A stretch of 64,000 bases of DNA from Ruegeria sp. SCSIO 43209 (GTDB lineage: Bacteria; Pseudomonadota; Alphaproteobacteria; Rhodobacterales; Rhodobacteraceae). The notes under the pieces are model-generated. The model saw nothing but the letters and a program-made list of their open reading frames with translations, searched no databases and was not told where the DNA came from. The translations under genes were made by a program, and so were the position numbers. Where the stretch lies: the NCBI RefSeq assembly GCF_019904295.1, contig NZ_CP065359.1, positions 186,001 through 250,000 of the forward strand, read 5' to 3'. Shown in pieces: positions 23,885-32,974 of the stretch (the first letter of the stretch is position 1; each line of letters begins with the position of its first letter).

Positions 23885-24346
23885 TTATCCGTGGTGCTGA
23901 GGCAGCGCTTCGCGTTTGACCATGGTGCGCAAAGCGAAGTTTGATCGTAGGTTTCGAATGCCCGAAATTTTCATAAGCCGGTTTTCCAGAAATGCATCAA
24001 ACGCATTGAGGTCTTTGGCAACCACGCGCAGCAGAATGTCGCGTGATCCGGTCATAAGGTAGCATTCCATCACCTCGTCGCAGCGACGAATCGCCTTTTC
24101 GAAGGAATCGATGGCGTTGCGATCCTGTTTCTCCAACTCGACTGACACAAAGATTGTAACGCCGAATCCAAGCCGCTCGGGGTCGACCTGTGCGGCGTAG
24201 CCGGTGATAATCCCGTCCCGTTGCAGCCGATCCAAACGCCGTGCGCAGGGTGTCGGGGACAGCCCGACATGCTCCGCCAAATCGATGACAGTCATACGGC
24301 CATCGTTTTGAAGGGCGCGGATTATCTTGGAATCGATATCATCCAT
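23885..24346 (-). CDS. Lrp/AsnC family transcriptional regulator
   Basis: 153 residues. N-terminal winged HTH (DDIDSKIIRALQNDGRMTV, HVGLSPTPCARRLDRLQRDG) and C-terminal RAM/AsnC ligand domain (MECYLMTGSRDILLRVVAKD). The start is at MDDIDSK with GGAG 8 nt upstream. Divergent from the leucine dehydrogenase gene with an AT-rich 129-nt gap, so it very likely controls that gene and itself in response to an amino acid, most simply leucine (inference from arrangement). Confidence 0.93.
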   Translation of the reverse strand: MDDIDSKIIRALQNDGRMTVIDLAEHVGLSPTPCARRLDRLQRDGIITGYAAQVDPERLGFGVTIFVSVELEKQDRNAIDSFEKAIRRCDEVMECYLMTGSRDILLRVVAKDLNAFDAFLENRLMKISGIRNLRSNFALRTMVKREALPQHHG

Positions 24347-24475
24347 GGCGAAAAACTCCACAAAAGTTTTCAATTTTAGATGTTAGCACCAAAAATTTCC
24401 CTGATATAGTGACAAAAGGGTGAAAATCACTCGATGATAGGTGGCAAACTCTCGGAAGCACTCCGGAGGAGAAGA
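24347..24475. promoter_or_regulatory. divergent lrp / leucine dehydrogenase control region
   Basis: 129 nt, AT-rich in its left half (runs such as AGTTTTCAATTTTAGATG and CAAAAATTTCC), as expected for Lrp-family binding. No single perfect palindrome stands out. A strong GGAGGAGAAGA ribosome site serves the dehydrogenase gene. Confidence 0.5.
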
Positions 24476-25525
24476 ATGGACATCACCATCGTAGACGCGC
24501 CAGAGCACGAGCGCGTGGTCGAATTCAAAGATAACTCACTTGGTCTATTGGGCTACATCGCGATCCACTCAACGCAACGTGGCCCCGCTGCGGGCGGTGT
24601 GCGTATGCGCCCTTTCGGCCACCCAGCCGAGGCCCTGGACGATGCTTTGCGACTGGCAAGGGGCATGACGTTCAAGAACGCCGCGGCTGATCTGCCGCTC
24701 GGGGGAGGCAAGGCTGTCATTATCGGGGATCCTCATGAGGATAAATCACCTGAACTTTTGCAGGCCTTTGGGCGCGTGATTCAAGGTTTGAACGGTCTGT
24801 ACTGGACGGCAGAAGATATGGGTATGACGCCTGCAGATATGGCGCATATCGGGTCTGAAACCGAATTTGTGGCTGGGCTGGCGGAAGGTGAGTTCGCCAG
24901 CGGTGATCCGTCTCCGATAACGGCGCGCGGGATATTCAATGCTATCCGGGTGACAGCGCAGCACCGGTTCAGGCTTTCTGGCCTTAAAGGCCTGACGGTA
25001 TCGGTTCAGGGTCTTGGCCATGTAGGCGAGCATTTGTGCCAGTTGTTGCACGATTCTGGTGCGCAGTTAATCGTAACTGACATCGACACCCGGCAAGCGG
25101 CCCGCGTGGCCGAACGGTTTGCGGCACGGGTCGTTGCACCCGATGCGATCTACGGCGTTGAAGCGGATATCTTTGCGCCTTGTGCGATCGGCGGCATCCT
25201 GAACGAAACGAGTATTCCATTACTGAAAGTCGGCGCTGTGGCCGGAGGGGCAAATAATCAGTTGTCCAGAGATCGGGACGCGCAGTTGCTCCACGAGCGT
25301 GGCATTCTTTACGCCCCTGACTTCGTCGCCAATGGCGGTGGTATCGTGAATGTGGCGACGGAAATCCTGCGTGTCGCAGAGCGTGAAGCCTGGGTCGCCG
25401 GTAGGTTGCAGGCGCTGGAGCAGACGATGGATCGCATCCTGACACGGGCCAAAGCCGAGGCGGTCAGCCCGCACGAAGTTGCGGAATCCATCGTGCACGA
25501 GATGCTGAGCCTGCAGGCGGCATAA
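24476..25525 (+). CDS. ldh: leucine dehydrogenase (Glu/Leu/Phe/Val dehydrogenase family)
   Basis: 349 residues. NAD-dependent oxidative deamination of leucine and other branched-chain amino acids. Landmarks: GPAAGGVRMRPF, the catalytic lysine block LPLGGGKAVIIGDP, and the Rossmann loop VQGLGHVGEHLCQLL; the short length and this loop match leucine/valine dehydrogenases rather than glutamate dehydrogenase (~420+ residues). The start is set at MDITIV after GGAGGAG. Divergent from an Lrp regulator; followed by a bidirectional terminator. Confidence 0.9.
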   Translation: MDITIVDAPEHERVVEFKDNSLGLLGYIAIHSTQRGPAAGGVRMRPFGHPAEALDDALRLARGMTFKNAAADLPLGGGKAVIIGDPHEDKSPELLQAFGRVIQGLNGLYWTAEDMGMTPADMAHIGSETEFVAGLAEGEFASGDPSPITARGIFNAIRVTAQHRFRLSGLKGLTVSVQGLGHVGEHLCQLLHDSGAQLIVTDIDTRQAARVAERFAARVVAPDAIYGVEADIFAPCAIGGILNETSIPLLKVGAVAGGANNQLSRDRDAQLLHERGILYAPDFVANGGGIVNVATEILRVAEREAWVAGRLQALEQTMDRILTRAKAEAVSPHEVAESIVHEMLSLQAA

Positions 25526-25540
25526 GGGCCGACGGAACGA

Positions 25541-25573
25541 AACGCCGCCCGAGAAAGGGCGGCGTTCTTTTTC
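25541..25573. terminator. bidirectional intrinsic terminator between ldh and trpS
   Basis: Perfect 10-bp stem AACGCCGCCC/GGGCGGCGTT with a 6-nt loop, followed by CTTTTT on the plus strand. It sits between the converging ldh and trpS genes and can serve both. Confidence 0.88.
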
Positions 25574-25589
25574 GATTGCGATCGCGTGG

Positions 25590-26618
25590 TCAGGACTTGC
25601 CCGCGCCGACCATCCCTACAATCTCGTAGGTCTGCTGCAGAATCGGGGCCGCGATTGCACGTGCCCGTTCAGCACCTCGGGCGAGAATCTGATCAATCTC
25701 GGCCTCTTCGCCCATCAGGCGCGCCATTTCGGTTGAAATGGGTGAGAGTTTCGAGACCGCAAGCTCTGCCAACATTGGCTTGAACTCACCGAATTGCTTC
25801 CCGCCAACTTCAGCCAGCACTTGTGCGGCCGTCTGGTCGCTAAGCGCGGCATAGATATTCACCAGATTGCGCGCCTCAGGACGGTCTTCAAGGCCATCGA
25901 CCTCCGACGGCAAAGCGTCCGGATCGGTCTTGGCTTTACGGATCTTCTTGGCGATGGCATCGGCATCATCAGTCATGTTGATCCGCGTCATATCAGACGG
26001 GTCTGACGACGACATCTTCCGGGACCCGTCACGCAGGTTCATCACACGGGGCGCAGGCCCACCGATGACCGGTTCGGTCACCGGAAAGAAATCGACGCCA
26101 TAGTCATGGTTGAACTTGATTGCGATGTCGCGCGTCAGTTCCAGATGTTGCTTCTGGTCTTCACCAACAGGCACATGGGTCGCGTGATAGACCAGAATGT
26201 CTGCCGCCATCAGGGCAGGATAGGCGAACAGACCCAGCGAAGCATTCTGCGCATTCTTACCGGCCTTGTCCTTGAACTGTGTCATTCGCTGCATCCAGCC
26301 GATACGGGCGATGCAGTTGAAGATCCATGCCAGCTGTGTGTGCTCGGGCACCTGGCTCTGATTGAACAGGATGGATTTCTCGGGATCCAGACCAGCGGCA
26401 ATGAACCCCGCGCAAACTTCGCGGGTCTTTTCACGCAGACGATCCGGATCTTGCCAGACAGTAATCGCGTGGAGGTCGACCATGCAGTAGACGGTCTCGT
26501 ATTCCGGTCCCTGCATATCCACGAAACGTTTGAGTGCACCCAGGTAATTACCCAAGTGCAGGTTTCCTGAAGGCTGGATGCCGGAAAACACGCGCGGCGT
26601 GAATTGGGTCTCGGTCAT
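25590..26618 (-). CDS. trpS: tryptophan-tRNA ligase
   Basis: 342-residue class I aminoacyl-tRNA synthetase charging tRNA-Trp. HIGH-type motif [17 protein letters not shown] and KMSKS-type motif [15 protein letters not shown] are both present; the length is normal for bacterial TrpRS. It lies upstream of murJ in many Rhodobacteraceae; here the rhomboid-like gene stands between, on the opposite strand. Confidence 0.97.
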   Translation of the reverse strand: MTETQFTPRVFSGIQPSGNLHLGNYLGALKRFVDMQGPEYETVYCMVDLHAITVWQDPDRLREKTREVCAGFIAAGLDPEKSILFNQSQVPEHTQLAWIFNCIARIGWMQRMTQFKDKAGKNAQNASLGLFAYPALMAADILVYHATHVPVGEDQKQHLELTRDIAIKFNHDYGVDFFPVTEPVIGGPAPRVMNLRDGSRKMSSSDPSDMTRINMTDDADAIAKKIRKAKTDPDALPSEVDGLEDRPEARNLVNIYAALSDQTAAQVLAEVGGKQFGEFKPMLAELAVSKLSPISTEMARLMGEEAEIDQILARGAERARAIAAPILQQTYEIVGMVGAGKS

Positions 26619-26704
26619 CGAAGGAAACTCCTGTCTGGAAAAATCAGCCCCCGTCGCTTACCCATGAGGCCAAGGGACGTCAACAGCCGCGAAAGGCCAG
26701 CCCA

Positions 26705-27391
26705 ATGAGCAGTGAGCATTATACACCGCCCGTGAACCCTCTGCCGCCGGTCGTGGTGGCGCTGGTTCTGTTCATCATCGGGATTGAACTGATCTTCTTG
26801 CTTGGCAGCAGGGGCTTGGTCGGAGGGCCGACTGCTGTTGGTTGGCGCTTGGATGCGTTGCAGCAATATACGTTTTCGCCCGATATATTCGATTGGATGG
26901 TCCAGAACGGGCGCTGGCCGTTCGAACACGTGATCCGCTTTGTCACATATCCCTTTGTTCAGGCCAATTTCACACAAGCTGTGTTCGTCTGCGTGTTTGT
27001 TCTGGCGATGGGGAAGATGGTGGCTGAGGTCTTTGGCAGCGTCGCCATGCTGATCATATTCGTCTTGTCCGGTGTCGGCGGAGCGTTGGCCTATGCAGTG
27101 CTGTTGAACCCGCCATATCCACTGGTTGGCGGGTTTCCTCCGGTCTACGGGCTAATCGGTGCGTTCACGTGGTTGCTATGGCGCAAGCTTTCTCTGGTGG
27201 GTGAAAACCAATCGCGCGCATTCAGCCTGATCGCGGTTCTTATGGGCATTCAGTTGCTGTTCGGTCTGATCTTCGGTGGGACCTCGGATTGGGTCGCCGA
27301 TCTGGGCGGTTTTGCCACCGGGTTTGGTTTGTCTTTCTTTCTGGCTCCGGGTGGATGGGCGCGTATCCTTAGCAAAACCCGGCGGGATTGA
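26705..27391 (+). CDS. rhomboid-fold membrane protein lacking the catalytic dyad (pseudoprotease)
   Basis: 228 residues, six or so hydrophobic helices in rhomboid order: KMVAEVFGSVAMLIIFVLSG, YGLIGAFTWLLWR, WVADLGGFATGFGLSF. The fold signature GLxGA is kept, but the catalytic Ser of GxSG falls on Phe144 (GGFPPVYG), the catalytic His of AHxGG is Asp199 (VADLGG), and the TM2 HxxxxHxxxN motif reads FVQANFTQAVF with Gln for both His. It therefore should not cleave proteins and resembles an iRhom/derlin-like pseudoprotease. Ends 6 nt from convergent murJ. Confidence 0.8.
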   Translation: MSSEHYTPPVNPLPPVVVALVLFIIGIELIFLLGSRGLVGGPTAVGWRLDALQQYTFSPDIFDWMVQNGRWPFEHVIRFVTYPFVQANFTQAVFVCVFVLAMGKMVAEVFGSVAMLIIFVLSGVGGALAYAVLLNPPYPLVGGFPPVYGLIGAFTWLLWRKLSLVGENQSRAFSLIAVLMGIQLLFGLIFGGTSDWVADLGGFATGFGLSFFLAPGGWARILSKTRRD

Positions 27392-27397
27392 TGCGCT

Positions 27398-28939
27398 TTA
27401 GCTACGGCGCAGCGCTGTTCGGAATTCCGAAATCCTGAAGGCCCCCAAGAGGTGCCCCAAAAGGAAGTAGGCCACCGCCGCAGTTACAATGAGCACGATC
27501 AGCGCAAGGTAACGCCAGCCTGGTACGCCGAACGTCCAGCCGAAGAGGTTAATGGCCGTAAACAACACCACCCCCATGCCAGCCGATGCCGCCACGACCC
27601 GCCAGATCCGCTGTTTGAACCGGTCATCAAATCGGGCTTCGTCGCCCATTCTGCGCGCGCCGATTGCAAGCAGCGCAACCATGGCCCAGCCAGCAGTCGA
27701 CGCTGCGATTGCGGGCGCAATCCACCCGACAATGGGATAAAGCCCAAAGGCAAGTCCGGCATTCACCACCATCGCAACCACTGCGTATCGAAACGGTGAT
27801 TTGGTATCTTCGCGGGCGAAGAACAACGGTTGCAGCAGCTTTTGCAGCATGAATGCGGGCAGCCCGATACCATAGATGGCCACGGCCAAGGCGGTCGCCG
27901 CTGTATCTTCGGCGCTGAACTGGCCGCGTTGGAACAGGACCGAGACCAACGGGCCGGGGATGATCATAAAGGCAACTGTCGAAGGCAAGGTCAGCAGCAG
28001 AGTAAACTCTCCGGCTCTTGAAAAGGCGTTGCGTGCTCCATCTTTGTCGTCTGCGCGCAGGCGGCGCGACAGGTCGGGTAACAGCACGATGCCGACGGCA
28101 ATGCCAACCACTCCGAGCGGCAGTTGATACAAACGATCTGCGGCAAACAGCCAACTGACTGCCTTTTCGGTTTTTGATGCCACAAGCTGTCCGACTACAA
28201 GATTGACTTGCGTTACGCCCATGGCCAACGCCGCAGGAACCGCGATCCGCACCATGCGGCGCATTTCCGGGCTGAGCTTTGGCCGACCGAGCCGAATGCG
28301 AATTCCGGCGCGTTCAGTCGCAATCCAGACAAGCGCCAATTGCGCGATGCCTGCGACTGGGATGACCGCGATGAGCCAGCGTATGATTTCTCCACCAGAT
28401 ATCGCGCCAGAGATTAACGCGGAGCAGGCGAATATGTTCAGCAGCACAGGAGCGGCGGCTGCAGCGGCGAAGCGTCCGGTTGCGTTCAATACTCCGGAAA
28501 ACAGCGCAGCGAGGGACATAAACAGGATGTAGGGGAACACGACGTAACCATAATCCACCGCCAGATCGAAGCGTTCATCGCCATAGAATCCTTCGGCGGT
28601 TATCCAAACCAACGCGGGCATGAAGACCATCGCCAGACCGACTAGCGCCAACACCGCCACCGCCAACAGGTTAAACGCATCCTGTGCGAAACCTTCGGCG
28701 TCTTCACCGCCTTCAAGGCGTTTTGAAAACATTGGAACAAAGGCTGCGTTGAATGCGCCCTCGGCAAAGAAGCGGCGGAACATATTGGGTAGTCGGAAGG
28801 CTGCGACGAAAGCGTCCATCACCGGTCCGGGCCCGATATAAGCGGTCAGCAGGATTTCCCGCAAAAAGCCCAGAATGCGGCTTGCCAAGGTCCAGAACCC
28901 AACGGTGAAAAAGCCCGAAATCAGGCGGATCGGCTTCAT
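27398..28939 (-). CDS. murJ: lipid II flippase MurJ
   Basis: 513 residues and about 13-14 membrane segments, MOP/MviN family: flips lipid-linked peptidoglycan precursors across the inner membrane. Signature segments: SRILGFLREILLTAYIGPG with the conserved Arg pair region, FAEGAFNAAFVPMFS, and the LPDLSRRLRADD cytoplasmic loop. Its start overlaps the glnD stop by 4 nt. The glnD-murJ-trpS order is common in Rhodobacteraceae. Confidence 0.96.
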   Translation of the reverse strand: MKPIRLISGFFTVGFWTLASRILGFLREILLTAYIGPGPVMDAFVAAFRLPNMFRRFFAEGAFNAAFVPMFSKRLEGGEDAEGFAQDAFNLLAVAVLALVGLAMVFMPALVWITAEGFYGDERFDLAVDYGYVVFPYILFMSLAALFSGVLNATGRFAAAAAAPVLLNIFACSALISGAISGGEIIRWLIAVIPVAGIAQLALVWIATERAGIRIRLGRPKLSPEMRRMVRIAVPAALAMGVTQVNLVVGQLVASKTEKAVSWLFAADRLYQLPLGVVGIAVGIVLLPDLSRRLRADDKDGARNAFSRAGEFTLLLTLPSTVAFMIIPGPLVSVLFQRGQFSAEDTAATALAVAIYGIGLPAFMLQKLLQPLFFAREDTKSPFRYAVVAMVVNAGLAFGLYPIVGWIAPAIAASTAGWAMVALLAIGARRMGDEARFDDRFKQRIWRVVAASAGMGVVLFTAINLFGWTFGVPGWRYLALIVLIVTAAVAYFLLGHLLGAFRISEFRTALRRS

Positions 28940-31755
28940 GATGCGGCCCGCTCGGCACCTTCGGTGATGGCCGCGCGCAGCTTGGCTTCCAACCCGCGTT
29001 GCTTGGCCTCAGAGTGGTATTTCAGGCCGAACATATCCTTGACATAGAACGTGTCGACCACCTGTTCGCCATAGGTGGCGATCACTGCGTTCGCGATATA
29101 GACATTGGCGGCTGCCATCGTGCGCGTCAAATCATATAGCAGTCCGGGCCGGTCGCGGGTGTCGACTTCGATGATCGTGTAAATCTCTGAACCTTCGTTG
29201 TCGAAGGTGATATGGGTCGGGACGTTGAAGGCGCGTTCGCGCTTCTTGATCTTGTCGCGGGATTTCAATGCGTCCCGTGCGACAACCTCACCCCTGAGTG
29301 TCTTGTGAATCATCTGGGTCAGCCGAGGCAGGCGCGTAGCCTCGAAGGGATGGCCCTCGGCGTCCTGAACCCAGAACGCATCAGTTACATATCCGTCTTT
29401 CGTCGTATAGCTGCGGGCATCAACCACGTTGGCTCCTACAAGGGCAAGTGCCCCCGCTATGCGAGAAAAAATACCCGGATGATCACCCATGGCAAAGCAC
29501 GCGCGGGTGGCGTCGCGATCCTCATCCGGATGCAGTCGGATTTCTACGGCACCCGGATCGCCGCTGTCCTCCAGCGATTTCAACATTTCCGCGAATTCGA
29601 CATGTGTCGAAAGGTTCAGTCCCTGCCAATACGGATCATAATGCCGCCCGGTTTCGCTTTTCAGTTCAGATTTGGACCAGTTTTCCAATTCGGCCCGCAA
29701 CCGCTTTTTCGCCCCATCTCCACGATTGGCTCGGTTAAGCGCCTCCATCCCGGATTCCAGTGCGTGTTTGGTGTCAGCATGCAAAGCGCGCAGCAATGTA
29801 GCCTTCCAGTTGTTCCAGGTCGTTGGTCCGACACCGCGGATGTCACAGACTGTCAGCACCGTCAGCAAGTCCAGCCGTTTGACGGTTGCAACAGCTTTCG
29901 CGAAATCGCGGATTGTGCGCGGGTCTGAGATGTCGCGTTTTTGCGCCATATCGGACATCAGCAAGTGATAGCGTACAAGCCATTCGACGGTTTCCGAATC
30001 CGCCTTGCTCAGCCCTAATCGTGGCGCCACTTTGCGCGCGATTTGCGCACCCAGAATTGAATGATCTTCGGGGCGTCCTTTGCCGATGTCGTGCAGCAAC
30101 AGAGCCACGTATAGAACCTTTCGGCTAACACCACCCTCCAGGATGGATGACGCCAAGGGCAGTTCCTCGATTAACTCTCCTCGCTCGATCTGCGCCAAAT
30201 TGACGATGCACTGGATCGTATGCTCGTCCACCGTATAGCTGTGATACATATTGAACTGCATCATCGCCACGATGTGCTCAAACTCGGGCAAAAAGGCTGA
30301 CAGAACCCCCAACTCGTTCATGCGTCGCAGGGCACGTTCGGGGTTGCCGTGTTTCAGCATTAGATCAAGAAAGATGCGCCGCGCCTCTTTGTCGTTGCGC
30401 ATCTCATCGTCGATCAGGTTCAGGTTGGCCGTTACCAACCGCATTGCGTCGGGATGGATCAGCATACCCGTGCGCAAACCCTCTTCGAACAACCGTAACA
30501 GGTTGACCTTGTCTGACAGGAACGTGTCAGGGTCCGCGATATCCAGACGGCCATGGACCACGCGGTAACCGGCCTTGACGCGGGGGCGACGGCGGAAAAT
30601 ACGTTCCAGCAAGGCCGCGCCCTTCATGTGCGAGGCTTCCAGTTTGGTCAGGAAAATCCGTGTCAATTCGCCCACACGGGTGGCTTCGCGGAAATAGCGT
30701 TGCATGAACACCTCGACGGCGCGCCGACCGGCGCGGTCTTGATATCCCATACGATCGGCCACCTCGACCTGCAGATCGAAGGTCAGTTGTTCCGTCGCGC
30801 GGCCCGTCACCAGATGCAAATGAGACCTGACGGCCCAGAGGAATTCTTCGGCTTGCGCGAACTCGTCAAACTCTTCGGGCGTAAAGAGGCCCATAGGGAC
30901 CAGTTCGGCCACGTCCGTTACGCCATAGATGTATTTTGCGATCCAGTAGAGCGATTGCAGGTCGCGTAAGCCGCCCTTGCCCTCTTTGACATTGGGTTCG
31001 ACCATATAGCGTTCACCCTGCTTCAGGTGCCGCTCATCGCGCTCTTTCAGCTTGGCTTCGATAAATTCCCGCTCGGTGCCTTTGAAAAGATCGGTCTTCA
31101 GGCGCGCTTCAAGTTCTTGCGCAAGGGGCTGATCCCCGACGAGATACCGTTGTTCCAGCATGGCGGTACGGATGGTGAAATCATCGGCCCCCAGACGCAG
31201 GCAATCTTTGATCGTGCGTGAAGAGTGACCGACCTTCAGCCGCAGATCCCAGAGAATATAGAGCATGGATTCGATCACGCTCTCGGCCCAGGCGGTGATT
31301 TTGTACGGCGTCAGAAAAAGCAGATCTACATCGGATGACGGGGCCATCTCACCCCGGCCATAACCTCCCACTGCCAGCACAGCGATTTTCTCGCCTTGCG
31401 TTGGATTTGCCAGCGGATGCAGATGCTCGCTGGCGATGCGCATCGCTGTGCCGACCATCTGGTCCGTCAGATAGGTATAGGAATGCGTCAGCGGCAGTGC
31501 ATCAAATGGGCGCTCGGCAAAGGCGTCCGCAATCGCCTTGCGGCCTGTCTTTTGCGCCTCTCGCAGTATGCGCACCGTCTCGGCGCGCAAGGCTGCGTTG
31601 TCCGAACTGTTTTCAACAGCGGCGGACAGGTTGGCATTGACCTCGGCGTTGTTAAAAATCTCGTCAGCCGCGCAGATCAGATTGACATCGGGCGCAGAGC
31701 CCTGCGCCGGTAGATTAGAATCCGGCGCCAGAGAAGCTTTGTGGGGCAGGGTCAA
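28936..31755 (-). CDS. glnD: bifunctional uridylyltransferase/uridylyl-removing enzyme GlnD
   Basis: 939-residue nitrogen sensor that uridylylates and deuridylylates PII proteins in response to glutamine. Domains in order: nucleotidyltransferase (VGGYGRGEMAPSSDVDLLFL), PII-UTase, HD phosphohydrolase (LLLHDIGKGRPEDHS), and two C-terminal ACT domains (FSRIAGALALVGANVVDARS; DRPGLLYDLTRTMAAANVYI). The first possible start is a TTG that would overlap the upstream lipoprotein gene by 41 nt and has no good ribosome site, so the exact N terminus is uncertain by some tens of residues. Confidence 0.95.
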   Translation of the reverse strand: MTLPHKASLAPDSNLPAQGSAPDVNLICAADEIFNNAEVNANLSAAVENSSDNAALRAETVRILREAQKTGRKAIADAFAERPFDALPLTHSYTYLTDQMVGTAMRIASEHLHPLANPTQGEKIAVLAVGGYGRGEMAPSSDVDLLFLTPYKITAWAESVIESMLYILWDLRLKVGHSSRTIKDCLRLGADDFTIRTAMLEQRYLVGDQPLAQELEARLKTDLFKGTEREFIEAKLKERDERHLKQGERYMVEPNVKEGKGGLRDLQSLYWIAKYIYGVTDVAELVPMGLFTPEEFDEFAQAEEFLWAVRSHLHLVTGRATEQLTFDLQVEVADRMGYQDRAGRRAVEVFMQRYFREATRVGELTRIFLTKLEASHMKGAALLERIFRRRPRVKAGYRVVHGRLDIADPDTFLSDKVNLLRLFEEGLRTGMLIHPDAMRLVTANLNLIDDEMRNDKEARRIFLDLMLKHGNPERALRRMNELGVLSAFLPEFEHIVAMMQFNMYHSYTVDEHTIQCIVNLAQIERGELIEELPLASSILEGGVSRKVLYVALLLHDIGKGRPEDHSILGAQIARKVAPRLGLSKADSETVEWLVRYHLLMSDMAQKRDISDPRTIRDFAKAVATVKRLDLLTVLTVCDIRGVGPTTWNNWKATLLRALHADTKHALESGMEALNRANRGDGAKKRLRAELENWSKSELKSETGRHYDPYWQGLNLSTHVEFAEMLKSLEDSGDPGAVEIRLHPDEDRDATRACFAMGDHPGIFSRIAGALALVGANVVDARSYTTKDGYVTDAFWVQDAEGHPFEATRLPRLTQMIHKTLRGEVVARDALKSRDKIKKRERAFNVPTHITFDNEGSEIYTIIEVDTRDRPGLLYDLTRTMAAANVYIANAVIATYGEQVVDTFYVKDMFGLKYHSEAKQRGLEAKLRAAITEGAERAAS

Positions 31756-32887
31756 TCACAACCACCTGTTTGTTCTGGATCGTGGCAACAGCCAGACCGC
31801 GTTCGTTCGTACCGTTCGGCCGCAGGCGGAAAATACCGCCGACACCCTGAAAACCGGCGTTCTGGGTTAATGCTGCACCTGTCAACGCGTTCGATTTGCC
31901 CTGGCTGACCAAGGCTCCGATCGCAGCGATTCCGTCATAGGCAAGCCCGCTGATCGGGTGTGGTGCCTCACCGTAGGTGTTGTTGTAACGCTGGCGATAA
32001 GCCTGTGCCTTTGCCGGATCGGGAAGTGCGAACCAGCCACCTTGTACGCCAGGCAATTCCAGCGTTTGGGCCGGAATGTCCCAGCGTGTCAGGCCGATAT
32101 ACTGAGTTGTCGCAGGAGATACACCAGCCTCGGGCAACAACTGGCTGTAAAGCGGCAGCGCGCCTGCGGTTGTCGCGGTCAGGAAAATTGAATCCGCGCC
32201 GGTCGAATCGACCGTTGCTTTGATCGCCGAAACCGAATCGATCACGCCCTGCTGTGACCGGTCATATCCAACTGTGCCCGCATTGTTGACGCGGCTGTTG
32301 CTGAGCGCGGCAGCGATGGCAGACTGGCCTAGCTGGCCCGCTGAGTCATTGCTGTGCACAATGACAGTACTGTTTTTACCCTGCTGTCCGGCGTAGTTCA
32401 CCAGCCTGTTGGCCGTGTTCTGGAAAGTGGGGCCAAGCACATAGACATTGCCGCCCGCAATGCTGGTGTTGTTCGAGAAGGACAGCACGTTCACATTGTT
32501 GTTTAGCACCGCAAGTCCTGCCGCGTTTGCGGCTTGTGCGTACACTGGCCCAAGAATGATCTTGGCCCCGTCCGCTACAGCTTGCTGTGCAACCGCCGAG
32601 GCCGTTCCGGCATTTCCGGCCGTGTCGTAGACGCGCAGATCAATCTTGACGTTCGGCAAATCCGCTATAGCCAGCCGCGCTGCGTTCTCAAGGCTACGGG
32701 CAAGGGCCGCATCGCCAGACTGAGGTGATCCGCTTGGGACCAACAGGGCCACCGGAACCGGGTCAGAGGTGTCGATCGAGGGGCCTCCGCTGATGCCGCC
32801 GACTTCACAGGCGGCCAGAAAAGCGGCCGTGGCCAGTACAATGGCGGATTTCGCCAGTTTGCGTGCGGGCTTGCAAACGGTAAACAT
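31715..32887 (-). CDS. LpoA-like lipoprotein, penicillin-binding protein activator family
   Basis: 390 residues. Lipobox FLAAC at residues 23-27 predicts a lipoprotein. The rest is a type I periplasmic-binding fold (VALLVPSGSPQSGDAALARS, KIILGPVYAQAANAAGLAVL, GLAYDGIAAIGALVSQG), related to amino-acid ABC receptors and to the C-terminal domain of LpoA. It is divergent from rsmI-yraN-gshB, the arrangement seen around lpoA in Proteobacteria (lpoA-rsmI-yraN), which supports this call over a transport protein. Whether it activates a PBP here is inference. Confidence 0.82.
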   Translation of the reverse strand: MFTVCKPARKLAKSAIVLATAAFLAACEVGGISGGPSIDTSDPVPVALLVPSGSPQSGDAALARSLENAARLAIADLPNVKIDLRVYDTAGNAGTASAVAQQAVADGAKIILGPVYAQAANAAGLAVLNNNVNVLSFSNNTSIAGGNVYVLGPTFQNTANRLVNYAGQQGKNSTVIVHSNDSAGQLGQSAIAAALSNSRVNNAGTVGYDRSQQGVIDSVSAIKATVDSTGADSIFLTATTAGALPLYSQLLPEAGVSPATTQYIGLTRWDIPAQTLELPGVQGGWFALPDPAKAQAYRQRYNNTYGEAPHPISGLAYDGIAAIGALVSQGKSNALTGAALTQNAGFQGVGGIFRLRPNGTNERGLAVATIQNKQVVVIDPAPQSFSGAGF

Positions 32888-32974
32888 CTAAAAGAAAACT
32901 CCCTGATCCGGCGTCTGAGGGCACCTTGGTCTATTGAACCGCGATAATAAACGTCACGCTGTGAGGGTCCAGCT

